From assembly GCA_910578085.1 (NCBI GenBank), contig CAJTPM010000056.1, positions 1 through 16,921 on the forward strand: a stretch of DNA of 16,921 bases, given 5' to 3'. Below the pieces are notes generated by a model. The model ran no database searches. It was not told where the DNA came from and saw only the letters and a program-made list of their open reading frames with translations. This document shows positions 5,941-13,543 of this stretch, in pieces. Numbering within the stretch: the stretch's first letter is position 1; each line of letters starts with the position of its first letter. The translations under genes and the position numbers were made by a program. The stretch is from an uncultured Lachnospiraceae bacterium. Its GTDB lineage: Bacteria > Bacillota > Clostridia > Lachnospirales > Lachnospiraceae.

Positions 5941-6858
5941 ATGAAATACTACGCTTTAAACGATTATCTGCAGGATACTTTCGGACAAAAAGTCTATAAG
6001 ATTGCGCTTAATGGTGGTTTCACCTGTCCGAACAGAGACGGTATACTGGGCAGGCGGGGATGTATTTTCTGTTCCGGCATGGGTTCCGGGGAATTTGCCG
6101 GAAGGTCGGAGGATTCGATTACTATCCAGATCGAAAAAGGGAAGGAGAAAGCCAGGGGAAAGGCGAGGAATGGAAAATATATCGCCTATTTTCAGGCTTT
6201 TACCGGTACCTATGCCCCGGTTGAAAAATTGAGAAAACTCTACGGGGAAGCCATATCCCATCCGGATGTTGTCGCACTGTCCATCGCTACAAGGCCGGAC
6301 TGCCTTCCCGATGAAGTGATGGCACTGTTACAGGAGATGAACCGGAGAAAACCGGTGTGGGTAGAACTGGGGCTGCAGACGATCCATGAAAGGACGGCGG
6401 AATATATTCGGAGAGGATATTCGCTGCCGGTTTACGATGAGGCGGTGGTGAAACTAAAGAAAATCGGGGTGCAGGTGATCGTTCATGTGATTTTGGGGCT
6501 TCCCGGGGAGAGCGCGGAAGATATAAAGGAAACGATATCCTATGTGGGAAGAAGCGGCGCGGACGGGATCAAGCTGCAGCTGTTACATGTAATAAGGGGA
6601 ACAGATCTGGAGAGAGAGTACCTGGAAGGAAGATGCCCGGTGATGGAATTTGAGGAATATGTCACGTTGGTGGCGGACTGTATTGCACTGCTGCCGGAAA
6701 GGATGGTCATTCACCGGATGACGGGAGACGGAGATAAGAAAACGCTGCTTGCTCCCAGGTGGAGCACAGATAAAAAGAGAGTGCTAAATGCGCTGCATCG
6801 GGCTATCAGGGAGAAAGAGAGGGGATCGGTTGAAATTCAGAAAGCCTTCTGCAGGTGA
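5941..6858 (+). CDS. TIGR01212-family radical SAM protein (YhcC/YtqA type)
   Basis: This 305 aa enzyme has the atypical radical SAM cluster motif of the YhcC/YtqA family, with Cys29, Cys41 and Cys44 (FTCPNRDG, then RRGCIFC), so the spacing is Cx11CxxC. It begins with the characteristic YYALNDYLQDTFGQKVYKI. Other hallmarks are the FQAFTGTYAP stretch, SIATRPDCLPD, VWVELGLQT and VHVILGLPGE. Family members bind a 4Fe-4S cluster and S-adenosylmethionine; Bacillus YtqA homologues have been linked to tRNA wobble-uridine modification, which I state with caution. A longer in-frame start at 5884 lies inside the ogt gene; the ATG at 5941 has GGAGAAAA upstream and the family N-terminus. The next small gene overlaps its 3' end. 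Confidence 0.9.
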   Translation: MKYYALNDYLQDTFGQKVYKIALNGGFTCPNRDGILGRRGCIFCSGMGSGEFAGRSEDSITIQIEKGKEKARGKARNGKYIAYFQAFTGTYAPVEKLRKLYGEAISHPDVVALSIATRPDCLPDEVMALLQEMNRRKPVWVELGLQTIHERTAEYIRRGYSLPVYDEAVVKLKKIGVQVIVHVILGLPGESAEDIKETISYVGRSGADGIKLQLLHVIRGTDLEREYLEGRCPVMEFEEYVTLVADCIALLPERMVIHRMTGDGDKKTLLAPRWSTDKKRVLNALHRAIREKERGSVEIQKAFCR

Positions 6859-7255
6859 AATACCCCGCAGAAATAAAAGATGGATCGTCGGTACGTGTGC
6901 TGTCGTTATGGGCCTGCTGTTAGTGTCTGGCTGGAAGATACCGGTTTTGGTTCGGATAGAAAGCCTGCATCTGCCGACGGGATATGAAACGGTATATCCG
7001 GTAAAGGTCAGGATTTCAGATGTATATTGGCTGCATATCAAAGGGGAGAAAGTAATAAAATGTGATCTGGATGCACAGGCAGCAAGGGAATATATTGAGG
7101 CGCATAACAGTAACGAAAAGTTGAAAGATATTCAGATCTATGCCTATGAAGGGATGAGTGATATTGCGATATATGACGCAGAGTATGATGAGGAGTTCCA
7201 GAAGAAACCTGATCGGGATCATTATATCGTGATAAGCTATTTCAGAAAAATATAA
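6830..7255 (+). CDS. Small membrane-anchored protein of unknown function
   Basis: I do not recognise this 141 aa protein. A basic N-terminus (RRNKR) is followed by one hydrophobic helix (WIVGTCAVVMGLLLVSGW, about residues 18-35), then an extracytoplasmic domain of about 100 residues with alternating strands (VYPVKVRISDVYWLHI, IQIYAYEGMSDIAIYDA, HYIVISYF). It is acidic near the C-terminus and has no cysteine pair, lipobox or catalytic motif. The TTG at 6830 is preferred because GAGAGGGG stands just before it; an in-frame ATG at 6788 has no good ribosome site. It overlaps the radical SAM gene by 29 bases and is closed by the terminator at 7308-7360. Confidence 0.65.
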   Translation: MKFRKPSAGEIPRRNKRWIVGTCAVVMGLLLVSGWKIPVLVRIESLHLPTGYETVYPVKVRISDVYWLHIKGEKVIKCDLDAQAAREYIEAHNSNEKLKDIQIYAYEGMSDIAIYDAEYDEEFQKKPDRDHYIVISYFRKI

Positions 7256-7307
7256 CAGGAGGCTGCCCTGGCAAAACAAGATCAGCATGCAGAATAAAAA
7301 AGCCGTC

Positions 7308-7360
7308 AAAAGCGCCGCAGCCGCCATCAGGTCAGAATGGCAGGGCAGCGCTTTTTCTTT
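7308..7360. terminator. Bidirectional intrinsic terminator between convergent genes
   Basis: AAAAGCGC (7308-7315) pairs with GCGCTTTT (7348-7355), and an inner GCCAT (7323-7327) pairs with ATGGC (7337-7341) around a nine-base loop, with partial pairing between. The rightward strand ends in CTTTTTCTTT. Read leftward the same hairpin ends in GCGCTTTT with GGCTTTTTT soon after. It therefore serves both the small anchored gene and rqcH. A second arm, GCTGCCCTG (7262-7270), could instead pair with CAGGGCAGC (7341-7349). Confidence 0.78.
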
Positions 7361-7410
7361 GTATACCTCAACGTAATATGGAAGCCGGATGGCTGAAGGG
7401 TTACGATTGT

Positions 7411-7440
7411 ATCAAACAGTCAGGGACTGACCTGTTTGAT
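7411..7440. other. Strong hairpin covering the rqcH stop codon
   Basis: ATCAAACAG (7411-7419) pairs exactly with CTGTTTGAT (7432-7440), and TCAG (7420-7423) pairs with CTGA (7427-7430) around a GGA loop, with one bulged C at 7431: 13 pairs in 30 bases. It contains the TGA stop of rqcH (7420-7422). No T-tract follows on either strand, so it is not a standard terminator. It may protect the 3' end of the mRNA. Confidence 0.55.
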
Positions 7441-9291
7441 GCCGGAAATATCGGAATCGATCATCATGGAGTAGTTGGTATAGTAGACCACAAATCCCGG
7501 TTTGGCTCCGCCCGGTTTTTTGACATTCTTCTTTTCCGTGTAGTCGATCTCCACTTTCGCCTGTCCTCTGCCTCTGGAATAATGGGCGGCGAGCCTTGCA
7601 GCTTCCTCGAAAGTGGAATCGGGCAACTCTGCGCCGTCCGTGCGGACAATCACATGGGAGCCGGGTTGTCCTTTGGCGTGGAACCACCAGTCGTTCCCCA
7701 CAGCGAATTTAAAGGTCAGTTCATCGTTCTGGAAATTATTTTTTCCGACATACATATGAAAACCGTCGCTGCTGATATAGTGAAAAGGTCTGCTGGTGAT
7801 CTTTTCTTTTTTTGCACCACCTTTTCTGCGGATGTAGCCTGCCGCAATCAGTTCTTCCTTGATCTGCACGAGATCGGATTCCTGTTCGGCGATCTCTAAG
7901 GAGGCGGCGATGGATTCCAGATGATCGATCTCTTCCTTCACCTGTACAGTGAGCTCGGAGAGCGTCTCATAGGTGCGTTTCAGTTTCCCGTATCGGTCGA
8001 AATATTTCTTTGCATTTTCCGAGGCGGTGAGGGTGGGATCCAAAGGGATCTTCACGATCTCGCCGGTATAGTAATTTAATGCTTCCAGAGATCTGGCGCC
8101 GGGCTCCGCATCGTAGCCGTAGGTGTGCAGCAGTTCTCCGTAAAGCTTGTATTTCTCCCGTTTTTCCGTGTCCTTTATCTGCAGGCACTGGAGATCATAT
8201 TTCTTTACGGTGCGCTCCAGAATGGTCTGTACGATCTTCCGGAGATCCGCTGATCGCTGTCTGATGCGCGTTAACGTGTTTCTTTCCGCATAGTACGCTT
8301 CCAGAAGCGCGGAGACAGAGGAAAAAGTTTTGGCAGAAGCATCGCTGTAAAGCAGCATGGGCAGGGCGGAAAATTCCACGGGCGCTTTTTTGTCGTAATA
8401 TATGGCGGGAGAAAAACCGCCTGTCATGACCTGATTCATGATTATAGCAAATTCCCGGTAGAGTAGTCCGGCGGCAGATTGACGAAAGTCTGCCTGTTCT
8501 GATCTGAAGGGCGGGATATCGGACAGAACATCAGTTGTGACAGATGTGTCAGTTAAACCATCAGCTGAAACCGAAGCTCCTTCCTGCCTGTAGCTGAGTG
8601 CAGAGCGGTCGGGATCCAGGCCTGCACGGAAACAGAGTTCCTGGGCCAGGATCGGAGAAAAGCCGGTGAAGGTGGAATAGAGCGCTTTGTATAAGGGAGC
8701 CGGTTTTTGAAACACAAGGTCACTGAATGTGCGCTCTTTTTCTGTTTCGGACATGGAATCACCCATAAAAGCTGCAGGATCCGCCTTATCCTCGGTTTTC
8801 GGAATAAAATAGGTTTTTCCAGGCAGCACTTCCCTGACGGAGCTTACCATGCCGGAGATATGTTTGATGCTGTCGATGATCATACCTTCTTCGTTACAGA
8901 AGATGATATTGCTGTGTTTTCCCATAACTTCGACAACCAGTTTTTTTCTGCACAGATCCCCCAGCTCATTTAAATGCTCAATATCGATCTGCACGATCCG
9001 TTCCAGCCCGGGCTGCGTGATCTCTATGATCCGGCCATTCTGGATATGCTTTCTGAGCAGCATACAGAAATTGGGGGCCGTTAAAGGGCTCTGTTTTGTT
9101 TTACCGGTCAGATAGATCAAAGGCAGAGAAGCGTTTGCGGAGAGCAACAGATAGTGCTGTCCTGTCCTGGTCTTTAAGGTGAGCTGCAGCTCATCCGCCT
9201 CAGGCTGTGCAATTTTATAAATACGGCTGCCTGTCAGAAGGTCTTTGCATTCCCTGACGACGGCAGCAACTGTAATTCCATCAAAAGCCAT
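7420..9291 (-). CDS. rqcH: Ribosome quality-control factor RqcH (NFACT/FbpA family)
   Basis: This 623 aa NFACT protein is the bacterial counterpart of Rqc2. It binds obstructed 50S subunits carrying peptidyl-tRNA and directs addition of C-terminal alanine tails that mark stalled chains for proteolysis; older annotations call it fibronectin-binding protein. The NFACT-N domain is at the start (AFDGITVAAVVRECKDLL, then PNFCMLLRKHIQNG). A long helical coiled-coil with an HhH-like part lies in the middle. The C-terminal NFACT-R domain has FHMYVGKNNFQNDELTFK, WWFHAKGQPGSHVIVR and VVYYTNY. The ATG at 9291 is chosen because the family starts with MAFDG and AAGGAG lies at 9301-9306; the open frame continues upstream to 9519 but crosses the promoter. 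It is divergent from the SprA-related gene. Confidence 0.93.
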   Translation of the reverse strand: MAFDGITVAAVVRECKDLLTGSRIYKIAQPEADELQLTLKTRTGQHYLLLSANASLPLIYLTGKTKQSPLTAPNFCMLLRKHIQNGRIIEITQPGLERIVQIDIEHLNELGDLCRKKLVVEVMGKHSNIIFCNEEGMIIDSIKHISGMVSSVREVLPGKTYFIPKTEDKADPAAFMGDSMSETEKERTFSDLVFQKPAPLYKALYSTFTGFSPILAQELCFRAGLDPDRSALSYRQEGASVSADGLTDTSVTTDVLSDIPPFRSEQADFRQSAAGLLYREFAIIMNQVMTGGFSPAIYYDKKAPVEFSALPMLLYSDASAKTFSSVSALLEAYYAERNTLTRIRQRSADLRKIVQTILERTVKKYDLQCLQIKDTEKREKYKLYGELLHTYGYDAEPGARSLEALNYYTGEIVKIPLDPTLTASENAKKYFDRYGKLKRTYETLSELTVQVKEEIDHLESIAASLEIAEQESDLVQIKEELIAAGYIRRKGGAKKEKITSRPFHYISSDGFHMYVGKNNFQNDELTFKFAVGNDWWFHAKGQPGSHVIVRTDGAELPDSTFEEAARLAAHYSRGRGQAKVEIDYTEKKNVKKPGGAKPGFVVYYTNYSMMIDSDISGIKQVSP

Positions 9292-9313
9292 AATAGTGGT
9301 CTCCTTTTTTGGT

Positions 9314-9342
9314 ATCATAGCAAATTTATTTCTGAAAAACAA
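9314..9342 (-). promoter_or_regulatory. Promoter of rqcH
   Basis: Leftward, TTGTTT (9342-9337) and TATGAT (9319-9314) are spaced 17 bases apart, with a TG one base before the -10 (extended -10). The start would be near 9307, leaving a leader of only about 16 bases that contains the AAGGAG ribosome site. Confidence 0.7.
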
Positions 9343-9371
9343 GATAGGGTATTTCCCATTTTTGTTTTTTG

Positions 9372-9380
9372 TGCTACAAT
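9372..9380 (+). promoter_or_regulatory. Extended -10 promoter of the SprA-related gene
   Basis: TGCTACAAT is an extended -10 element (TG, one base, TACAAT). No good -35 is visible at the usual distance, only AT-rich sequence. The start would be near 9387, giving a leader of about 93 bases that contains the hairpin at 9402-9441. It is probably the main promoter for the yicC-gmk-rpoZ operon as well, because no other promoter is obvious before yicC. Confidence 0.45.
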
Positions 9381-9401
9381 TCAGATAACTGAAGTTTTGA
9401 G

Positions 9402-9441
9402 CGTCAGATCGGTCCGGCATGGAAGGCGGACCAATCTGACG
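9402..9441 (+). promoter_or_regulatory. Stable 15-pair leader hairpin before the SprA-related gene
   Basis: Bases 9402-9416 pair with 9427-9441 with one mismatch (C9410 against A9433) and a ten-base loop GCATGGAAGG. It is followed by GCAGAAAATC rather than a T-tract, so it is not an intrinsic terminator. It falls in the predicted 5' leader, about 40 bases before the start codon. It could be an RNA control element, an mRNA stabiliser or a DNA operator. Confidence 0.55.
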
Positions 9442-9479
9442 GCAGAAAATCATATCTGAATATTCACAGGTAAAAGAAT

Positions 9480-10091
9480 ATGAATATTGAAGGACTACAA
9501 AATCCATATGAAGCCGCATGGCAGAAGGTCTGGGGGCGCCCCGGTGAAGAGGCGGTCCTTGTTATTGCGCCCTGGGGTGACGAAAAAGAAAATGCGGAGA
9601 GGGGTGCCGTTTCCGGGATACCGGGAATGGGAGACCCGGATACCAAAGGTGTATCAGGTGTTTCAGAAAGCGAGAAGGCAGGAAAGGTCTCCGGCGATAA
9701 GGATTCCGTAAGGAAGCCGGGCAGAGCATCTTCCCCGGAAGAGTGTCAGACCTGTAAGGAGCGGAAATACCAGGACGGTTCCGATGAGAATGTTTCCTTT
9801 AAATCGGCGCAACATATTTCTCCCGGCAGTGCAGGTGCAAGGGTGCGTGCCCATGAGGGGGAACATGTGTCCAACGCCTATACGAAGGCAAAGGAAGACG
9901 GCGGGAAAGTACTGCAGGCTTCCGTCAGCATCCGCACGGCTATCTGTCCGGAGTGCGGCAGAACCTATGTGTCCGGCGGGACAACGCACACTAAGATCAG
10001 TTATCCGAATGAGGATAATCCGTATCAGAAGGAACGGAAATTCCAGCACAGCATGGGACTTCGGGGGGAGAATATAGATCTGGCGGTGTGA
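9480..10091 (+). CDS. SprA-related putative metalloprotease-like protein
   Basis: This 203 aa protein matches the SprA-related family. A variable, low-complexity Gly/Ser/Asp/Glu-rich N-terminal half (about 1-85) leads to a conserved core with CQTC (Cys89, Cys92), RKYQDGS, VSFK, an HEGEHV motif (His125, Glu126, His129; HExxH form) and a second pair CPEC (Cys156, Cys159) in the strand before GRTYVSGG. HExxH suggests a zinc peptidase and the two CxxC pairs a structural metal site, but activity has not been shown for the family to my knowledge. No signal peptide is seen. It is the first gene of the rightward block, 45 bases before yicC. Confidence 0.78.
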   Translation: MNIEGLQNPYEAAWQKVWGRPGEEAVLVIAPWGDEKENAERGAVSGIPGMGDPDTKGVSGVSESEKAGKVSGDKDSVRKPGRASSPEECQTCKERKYQDGSDENVSFKSAQHISPGSAGARVRAHEGEHVSNAYTKAKEDGGKVLQASVSIRTAICPECGRTYVSGGTTHTKISYPNEDNPYQKERKFQHSMGLRGENIDLAV

Positions 10092-10136
10092 CTTTACGAA
10101 AATCCGCAAAACAACAGAAGAAAAAGGACAAAGACC

Positions 10137-11015
10137 ATGATCAAAAGCATGACCGGTTTCGGCAGATGTGAGATAGCAGGCAAGGACCGTAAGCTGACGG
10201 TGGAGATGAAATCCGTCAACCACCGCTATCTGGATGTCGCCATTAAGATGCCAAAGAAGTTTAATTTTTTTGAGAGCGCCATCCGGACAGAACTGAAAAA
10301 TTACATAAGCCGCGGCAAGGTGGATGTGTTTATCACCTGCGAGGACTACAGCGAAGACAGTGGATCCTTAAAGTATAATAAGGCGTTAGCCAAAGAATAT
10401 CTGACCTATCTGCGCCAGATGGCGGAGGAGTTTGAGTTGGATAATGATATCCGGGTTTCCACGCTTTCCAGATATCCGGATGTGTTTGTCATGGAAGAAC
10501 AGAATATCGACGAGGAGGAGCTCTGGAAGGATCTGCAGAGCTCCATAAAAGGGGCGGCGGAAAATTTTGTGAAGACTAGGATCGTAGAGGGGGAAAATCT
10601 GTTAAAGGATCTGAATGTCAAGCTGGATACGATGCTTGCCCATGTTGATTTTATCACAGAACGTTCCCCGAAACTGATTCAGGAATACAAAGAAAAACTG
10701 AGGGAAAAAGTACGTGAACTGTTGGAGGATGTCCAGATCGACGAAAGCCGTCTCTATATGGAAGTGACGATCTTTGCGGATAAGGTCTGCGTGGATGAGG
10801 AGTTAGTCCGCCTGCGCAGTCATGTGGAAAGTACAAAAAAGGAGCTTGCCGGCGGCGGGAGTATCGGCAGAAAACTTGATTTCATCGCACAGGAAATGAA
10901 CAGAGAGGCCAATACGATCCTGTCGAAAGCAAATGATCTGGAGATATCCGCCAGAGCGATTGAGCTGAAAAATGAAATAGAAAAAGTGAGGGAGCAGATT
11001 CAGAACATTGAGTAA
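10137..11015 (+). CDS. yicC: YicC/YloC family endoribonuclease
   Basis: This 292 aa protein is a full-length YicC family member. The N-terminus MIKSMTGFGRCEI and VEMKSVNHRYLDV are signatures of the YicC_N domain, and GGSIGRKLDFIAQEMNREAN near residue 240 begins the conserved DUF1732 C-terminal domain that ends at the stop. YicC proteins are ribonucleases implicated in RNA turnover and small-RNA degradation. The middle part is strongly charged and helical. It lies immediately upstream of remA and gmk, its usual place in Firmicutes, and its last codons overlap the remA start by eight bases. Confidence 0.94.
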   Translation: MIKSMTGFGRCEIAGKDRKLTVEMKSVNHRYLDVAIKMPKKFNFFESAIRTELKNYISRGKVDVFITCEDYSEDSGSLKYNKALAKEYLTYLRQMAEEFELDNDIRVSTLSRYPDVFVMEEQNIDEEELWKDLQSSIKGAAENFVKTRIVEGENLLKDLNVKLDTMLAHVDFITERSPKLIQEYKEKLREKVRELLEDVQIDESRLYMEVTIFADKVCVDEELVRLRSHVESTKKELAGGGSIGRKLDFIAQEMNREANTILSKANDLEISARAIELKNEIEKVREQIQNIE

Positions 11016-11289
11016 ACTGATTCATATCGGATTCGGCAATATGATAAATGCGGATAAGATCATAGCTATCGTCTGCCCGGATTCCGCACCGGTGAAGCGT
11101 ATGGTGCAGGGAGCAAAGGAAGGGCGCACGGCGATCGACGCAACCCAGGGACGAAAGACAAAAGCAGTGCTCGTCATGGAGAATGGCAGTGTCGTGTTGT
11201 CCGCCCTGACGCCGGAGACGCTTGCCGGCAGAGTCGGCGTCTCCCTTGAACTGACAGACAGCGAATATACTGACGGTCGAAAAGACTGA
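11008..11289 (+). CDS. remA: RemA/DUF370 family DNA-binding regulator
   Basis: This 93 aa protein aligns well with B. subtilis RemA: LIHIGFGNMINADKIIAIV, then PDSAPVKRM, IDATQGRKTKAVLVM and the ending strand VVLSALTPETLAGRV. RemA forms ring-like oligomers that bind DNA and activates biofilm-matrix genes in Bacillus; its targets in Clostridia are not established. The TTG at 11008 is accepted as start because the conserved N-terminal strand begins right after it and no upstream ATG fits. Its ribosome site is weak or distant (GGGAG, about 13 bases), so translation probably depends on coupling to yicC, whose stop it overlaps. It is located between yicC and gmk as usual. Confidence 0.9.
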   Translation: MSKLIHIGFGNMINADKIIAIVCPDSAPVKRMVQGAKEGRTAIDATQGRKTKAVLVMENGSVVLSALTPETLAGRVGVSLELTDSEYTDGRKD

Positions 11290-11336
11290 CCGCTTTTCGC
11301 AAAAGATTCATTGTTAGAGAAATGATGGAGGAGCGA

Positions 11337-11972
11337 ATGAAAAAAAGGGGACTTCTGATCGTAGTTTCAGGTTTTGCAGGTTCCGGTAAGGGGACACTGA
11401 TGAAGCGGCTGACAGGGGATTATGACAATTATGCACTGTCTGTCTCCATGACAACAAGAAAGCCCAGACCAGGCGAAGTGCATGGCAGGGAGTATTTTTT
11501 TGTGACAAAAGAGGAATTTGAGCAGAAAATACAGGATGACGGACTGATTGAATACGCGGTTTATGTGGAAAACTATTATGGAACACCGCGGGCCTATGTG
11601 GAAGAACAGATGGCGAAAGGAAAGAATGTTGTTCTGGAGATAGAGATTCAGGGGGCCCTGAAAGTAAAAGAACGCTTTCCGGAGGCTGTTTTGATCTTTG
11701 TGCTTCCGCCCAGTGTGAAAGAACTGTACCGGAGATTAAAAGAACGGGGAACGGAAGCGGAAGATGTGATCGAAAAGCGGATGCATAGAGCAGAAAAAGA
11801 GGCTGACACGATTGACAGATATGATTACATTATGATAAACGATGAGGTGGAGGAGAGTGTAAAGAGGCTCCACAGCCTGATCGAAGCGGCCCATTTTACA
11901 CCGGGCAGAAATGAGGAGTTTATCCGGGGCATCAAAGATGACCTGAGGACGTTATGGAAAGGAGATCATTAA
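11337..11972 (+). CDS. gmk: Guanylate kinase
   Basis: This 211 aa enzyme phosphorylates GMP to GDP using ATP. It has the P-loop GFAGSGKGT (residues 12-20), the GMP-binding segments SVSMTTRKPRPGE and GREYFFV, YGTPRAYVEEQ, LEIEIQGALKVK, and the lid-region arginines RRLKERGTE and RMHRAEKE. Length and order are standard. Two in-frame ATGs (11322 and 11325) precede it, but ATG 11337 follows the ribosome site GGAGG and gives the family N-terminus. It is immediately followed by rpoZ with no gap, the common Firmicutes pair. Confidence 0.95.
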   Translation: MKKRGLLIVVSGFAGSGKGTLMKRLTGDYDNYALSVSMTTRKPRPGEVHGREYFFVTKEEFEQKIQDDGLIEYAVYVENYYGTPRAYVEEQMAKGKNVVLEIEIQGALKVKERFPEAVLIFVLPPSVKELYRRLKERGTEAEDVIEKRMHRAEKEADTIDRYDYIMINDEVEESVKRLHSLIEAAHFTPGRNEEFIRGIKDDLRTLWKGDH

Positions 11973-12212
11973 ATGTTACATCCATCTTATGCAGATCTGA
12001 TGAAAGTAGTAAACAGCGAGGTAGAACCCGGGGAGGCGCCTGTTGTCAACAGCAGGTATTCCATCGTGATGGCTACGGCAAAACGGGCAAGACAGCTTAT
12101 CGCGGGCGATGAGCCGTTGGTAGATAATCTGTCTGTGGAAAAACCGCTTTCCGTTGCAGTCAGCGAACTGGAGCAGGGAAAGATCCATATTTTAAATGAC
12201 GAAGAAGAGTAA
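11973..12212 (+). CDS. rpoZ: RNA polymerase omega subunit
   Basis: This 79 aa protein is the omega subunit, which clamps the beta-prime C-terminus during RNA polymerase assembly. The omega signature is seen in PSYADLMKVV followed by SRYSIVMATAKRARQLIAG (the SRY-lV-a-AKRARQ pattern), then a short C-terminal region LSVAVSELEQGKI. The ATG directly abuts the gmk stop (TAAATG), with GGAGAT as ribosome site inside the end of gmk, so the two are coupled. The downstream gene starts 14 bases later. Confidence 0.94.
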   Translation: MLHPSYADLMKVVNSEVEPGEAPVVNSRYSIVMATAKRARQLIAGDEPLVDNLSVEKPLSVAVSELEQGKIHILNDEEE

Positions 12213-12226
12213 TACGGCGGAATTAT

Positions 12227-13543
12227 ATGAAGATATTATTTACATCCCTTGGCTGTGACAAGAATCTGGTGGATACGGAAGTCATGCTAGGGGAACTTGC
12301 GGAAGAGGGATATTTCTTTACGGATGAAGAGGCGGAAGCGGATATTGTGATCATCAATACCTGCTGCTTTATCAGGGACGCCAAGGAAGAGAGTATCGAA
12401 ACCATACTGGAGATGGCGGAACTCAAAAAGGCCGGTCAGATCAGAGCGCTTCTTGTGACGGGATGCCTTGCCGAGCGCTACAGAGAGGAGATTCAGAAAG
12501 AGATTCCCGAGGTGGACGCGGTGCTTGGCGTCACGGATATTCACAGTATTGTACAGGCTGTGGAGGAGACATTAAACGGAAAGGCGAGAAACCATGTGGG
12601 AGAAGGGGCGCCTTCATCCGGAAAAAAGCGGCTTGTGACCACAGGCGGACACTATGCCTATTTAAAGATAGCGGAGGGCTGCGATAAACATTGTACCTAC
12701 TGTATTATCCCGAAAATCAGAGGGAGCTATCGCAGCGTGCCCATGGAGAGCCTGCTTGAGGAGGCGCGGCTGTTAGTGGAGGAGGGCGTTCGGGAGCTCA
12801 TTCTGGTGGCCCAGGAAACAACGCTTTACGGTCTGGATCTCTATGGGAAAAAGATGCTGCCCGCGCTGCTTGAAAAGTTGTGCAGGATCGAGGATCTGCA
12901 CTGGATCAGGCTTCTGTACTGCTATCCGGAGGAGATCACGGAGGAGTTGATCGAGGTTATAAAGCGGGAGCCGAAAATCTGTCATTATCTGGATATCCCC
13001 ATACAACATGCCTCAGACAGCGTACTGAAGCGCATGGGGCGGCATACTACGGAGGAAGATCTGCGGCAGATTGTCGCGAAACTTCGGACAGAAATACAGG
13101 ATATCTGTCTGCGAACCACGTTGATTTCCGGATTTCCGGGGGAGTGTGAGGAGGATTTTGAAAAGCTGTACCGGTTTGTCAATGAGATGGAGTTTGACAG
13201 ACTGGGCGTTTTTGCCTATTCTGCGGAGGAGGATACGCCGGCGGCTCTGATGCCTGACCAGATCCCGGAGGAGATCAAAGAAAAAAGACGGGATGAGCTG
13301 ATGGAACTGCAGCAGGAGATCGCTTTTGAAAAGGCGGCGGAGAAGGAAGGAAAGCTTCTGGAAGCAGTGGTGGAAGGGTATTTGCCAAAAGAGGGCGTCT
13401 ATGTGGCGAGGACTTATATGGATGCGCCGAATGTGGACGGTTATCTGTTTCTGACATCGGACAGGGAGCTTGCTTCCGGGCAGTTTGTCACGGCGAGGGT
13501 GACGGGCAGCAGCGGGTATGATCTGATGGGAGGAGAACAATGA
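12227..13543 (+). CDS. rimO: Ribosomal protein S12 methylthiotransferase RimO
   Basis: This 438 aa radical SAM methylthiotransferase adds a methylthio group to the conserved Asp of ribosomal protein S12. The N-terminal UPF0004 domain holds the auxiliary-cluster cysteines Cys10 (SLGCDKNLVD), Cys46 (INTCCFI) and Cys80 (VTGCLAERY). The radical SAM cluster is Cys152, Cys156, Cys159 (GCDKHCTYCIIPKIRG). A C-terminal TRAM domain ends the protein. SLGCDKNLVDTE distinguishes RimO from the tRNA enzyme MiaB, which reads differently there. The stop overlaps the pgsA start (ATGA). Length is normal. Confidence 0.94.
   Translation: MKILFTSLGCDKNLVDTEVMLGELAEEGYFFTDEEAEADIVIINTCCFIRDAKEESIETILEMAELKKAGQIRALLVTGCLAERYREEIQKEIPEVDAVLGVTDIHSIVQAVEETLNGKARNHVGEGAPSSGKKRLVTTGGHYAYLKIAEGCDKHCTYCIIPKIRGSYRSVPMESLLEEARLLVEEGVRELILVAQETTLYGLDLYGKKMLPALLEKLCRIEDLHWIRLLYCYPEEITEELIEVIKREPKICHYLDIPIQHASDSVLKRMGRHTTEEDLRQIVAKLRTEIQDICLRTTLISGFPGECEEDFEKLYRFVNEMEFDRLGVFAYSAEEDTPAALMPDQIPEEIKEKRRDELMELQQEIAFEKAAEKEGKLLEAVVEGYLPKEGVYVARTYMDAPNVDGYLFLTSDRELASGQFVTARVTGSSGYDLMGGEQ

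Noticed and set aside
7378..7899. Plus-strand frame of 173 codons
   Set aside because: It is antisense to the NFACT-R domain of rqcH, whose motifs are unmistakable.
9292..9519. N-terminal extension of rqcH to an ATG at 9519
   Set aside because: The extension crosses the rqcH promoter and ribosome site, and the family protein starts at MAFDG (9291).
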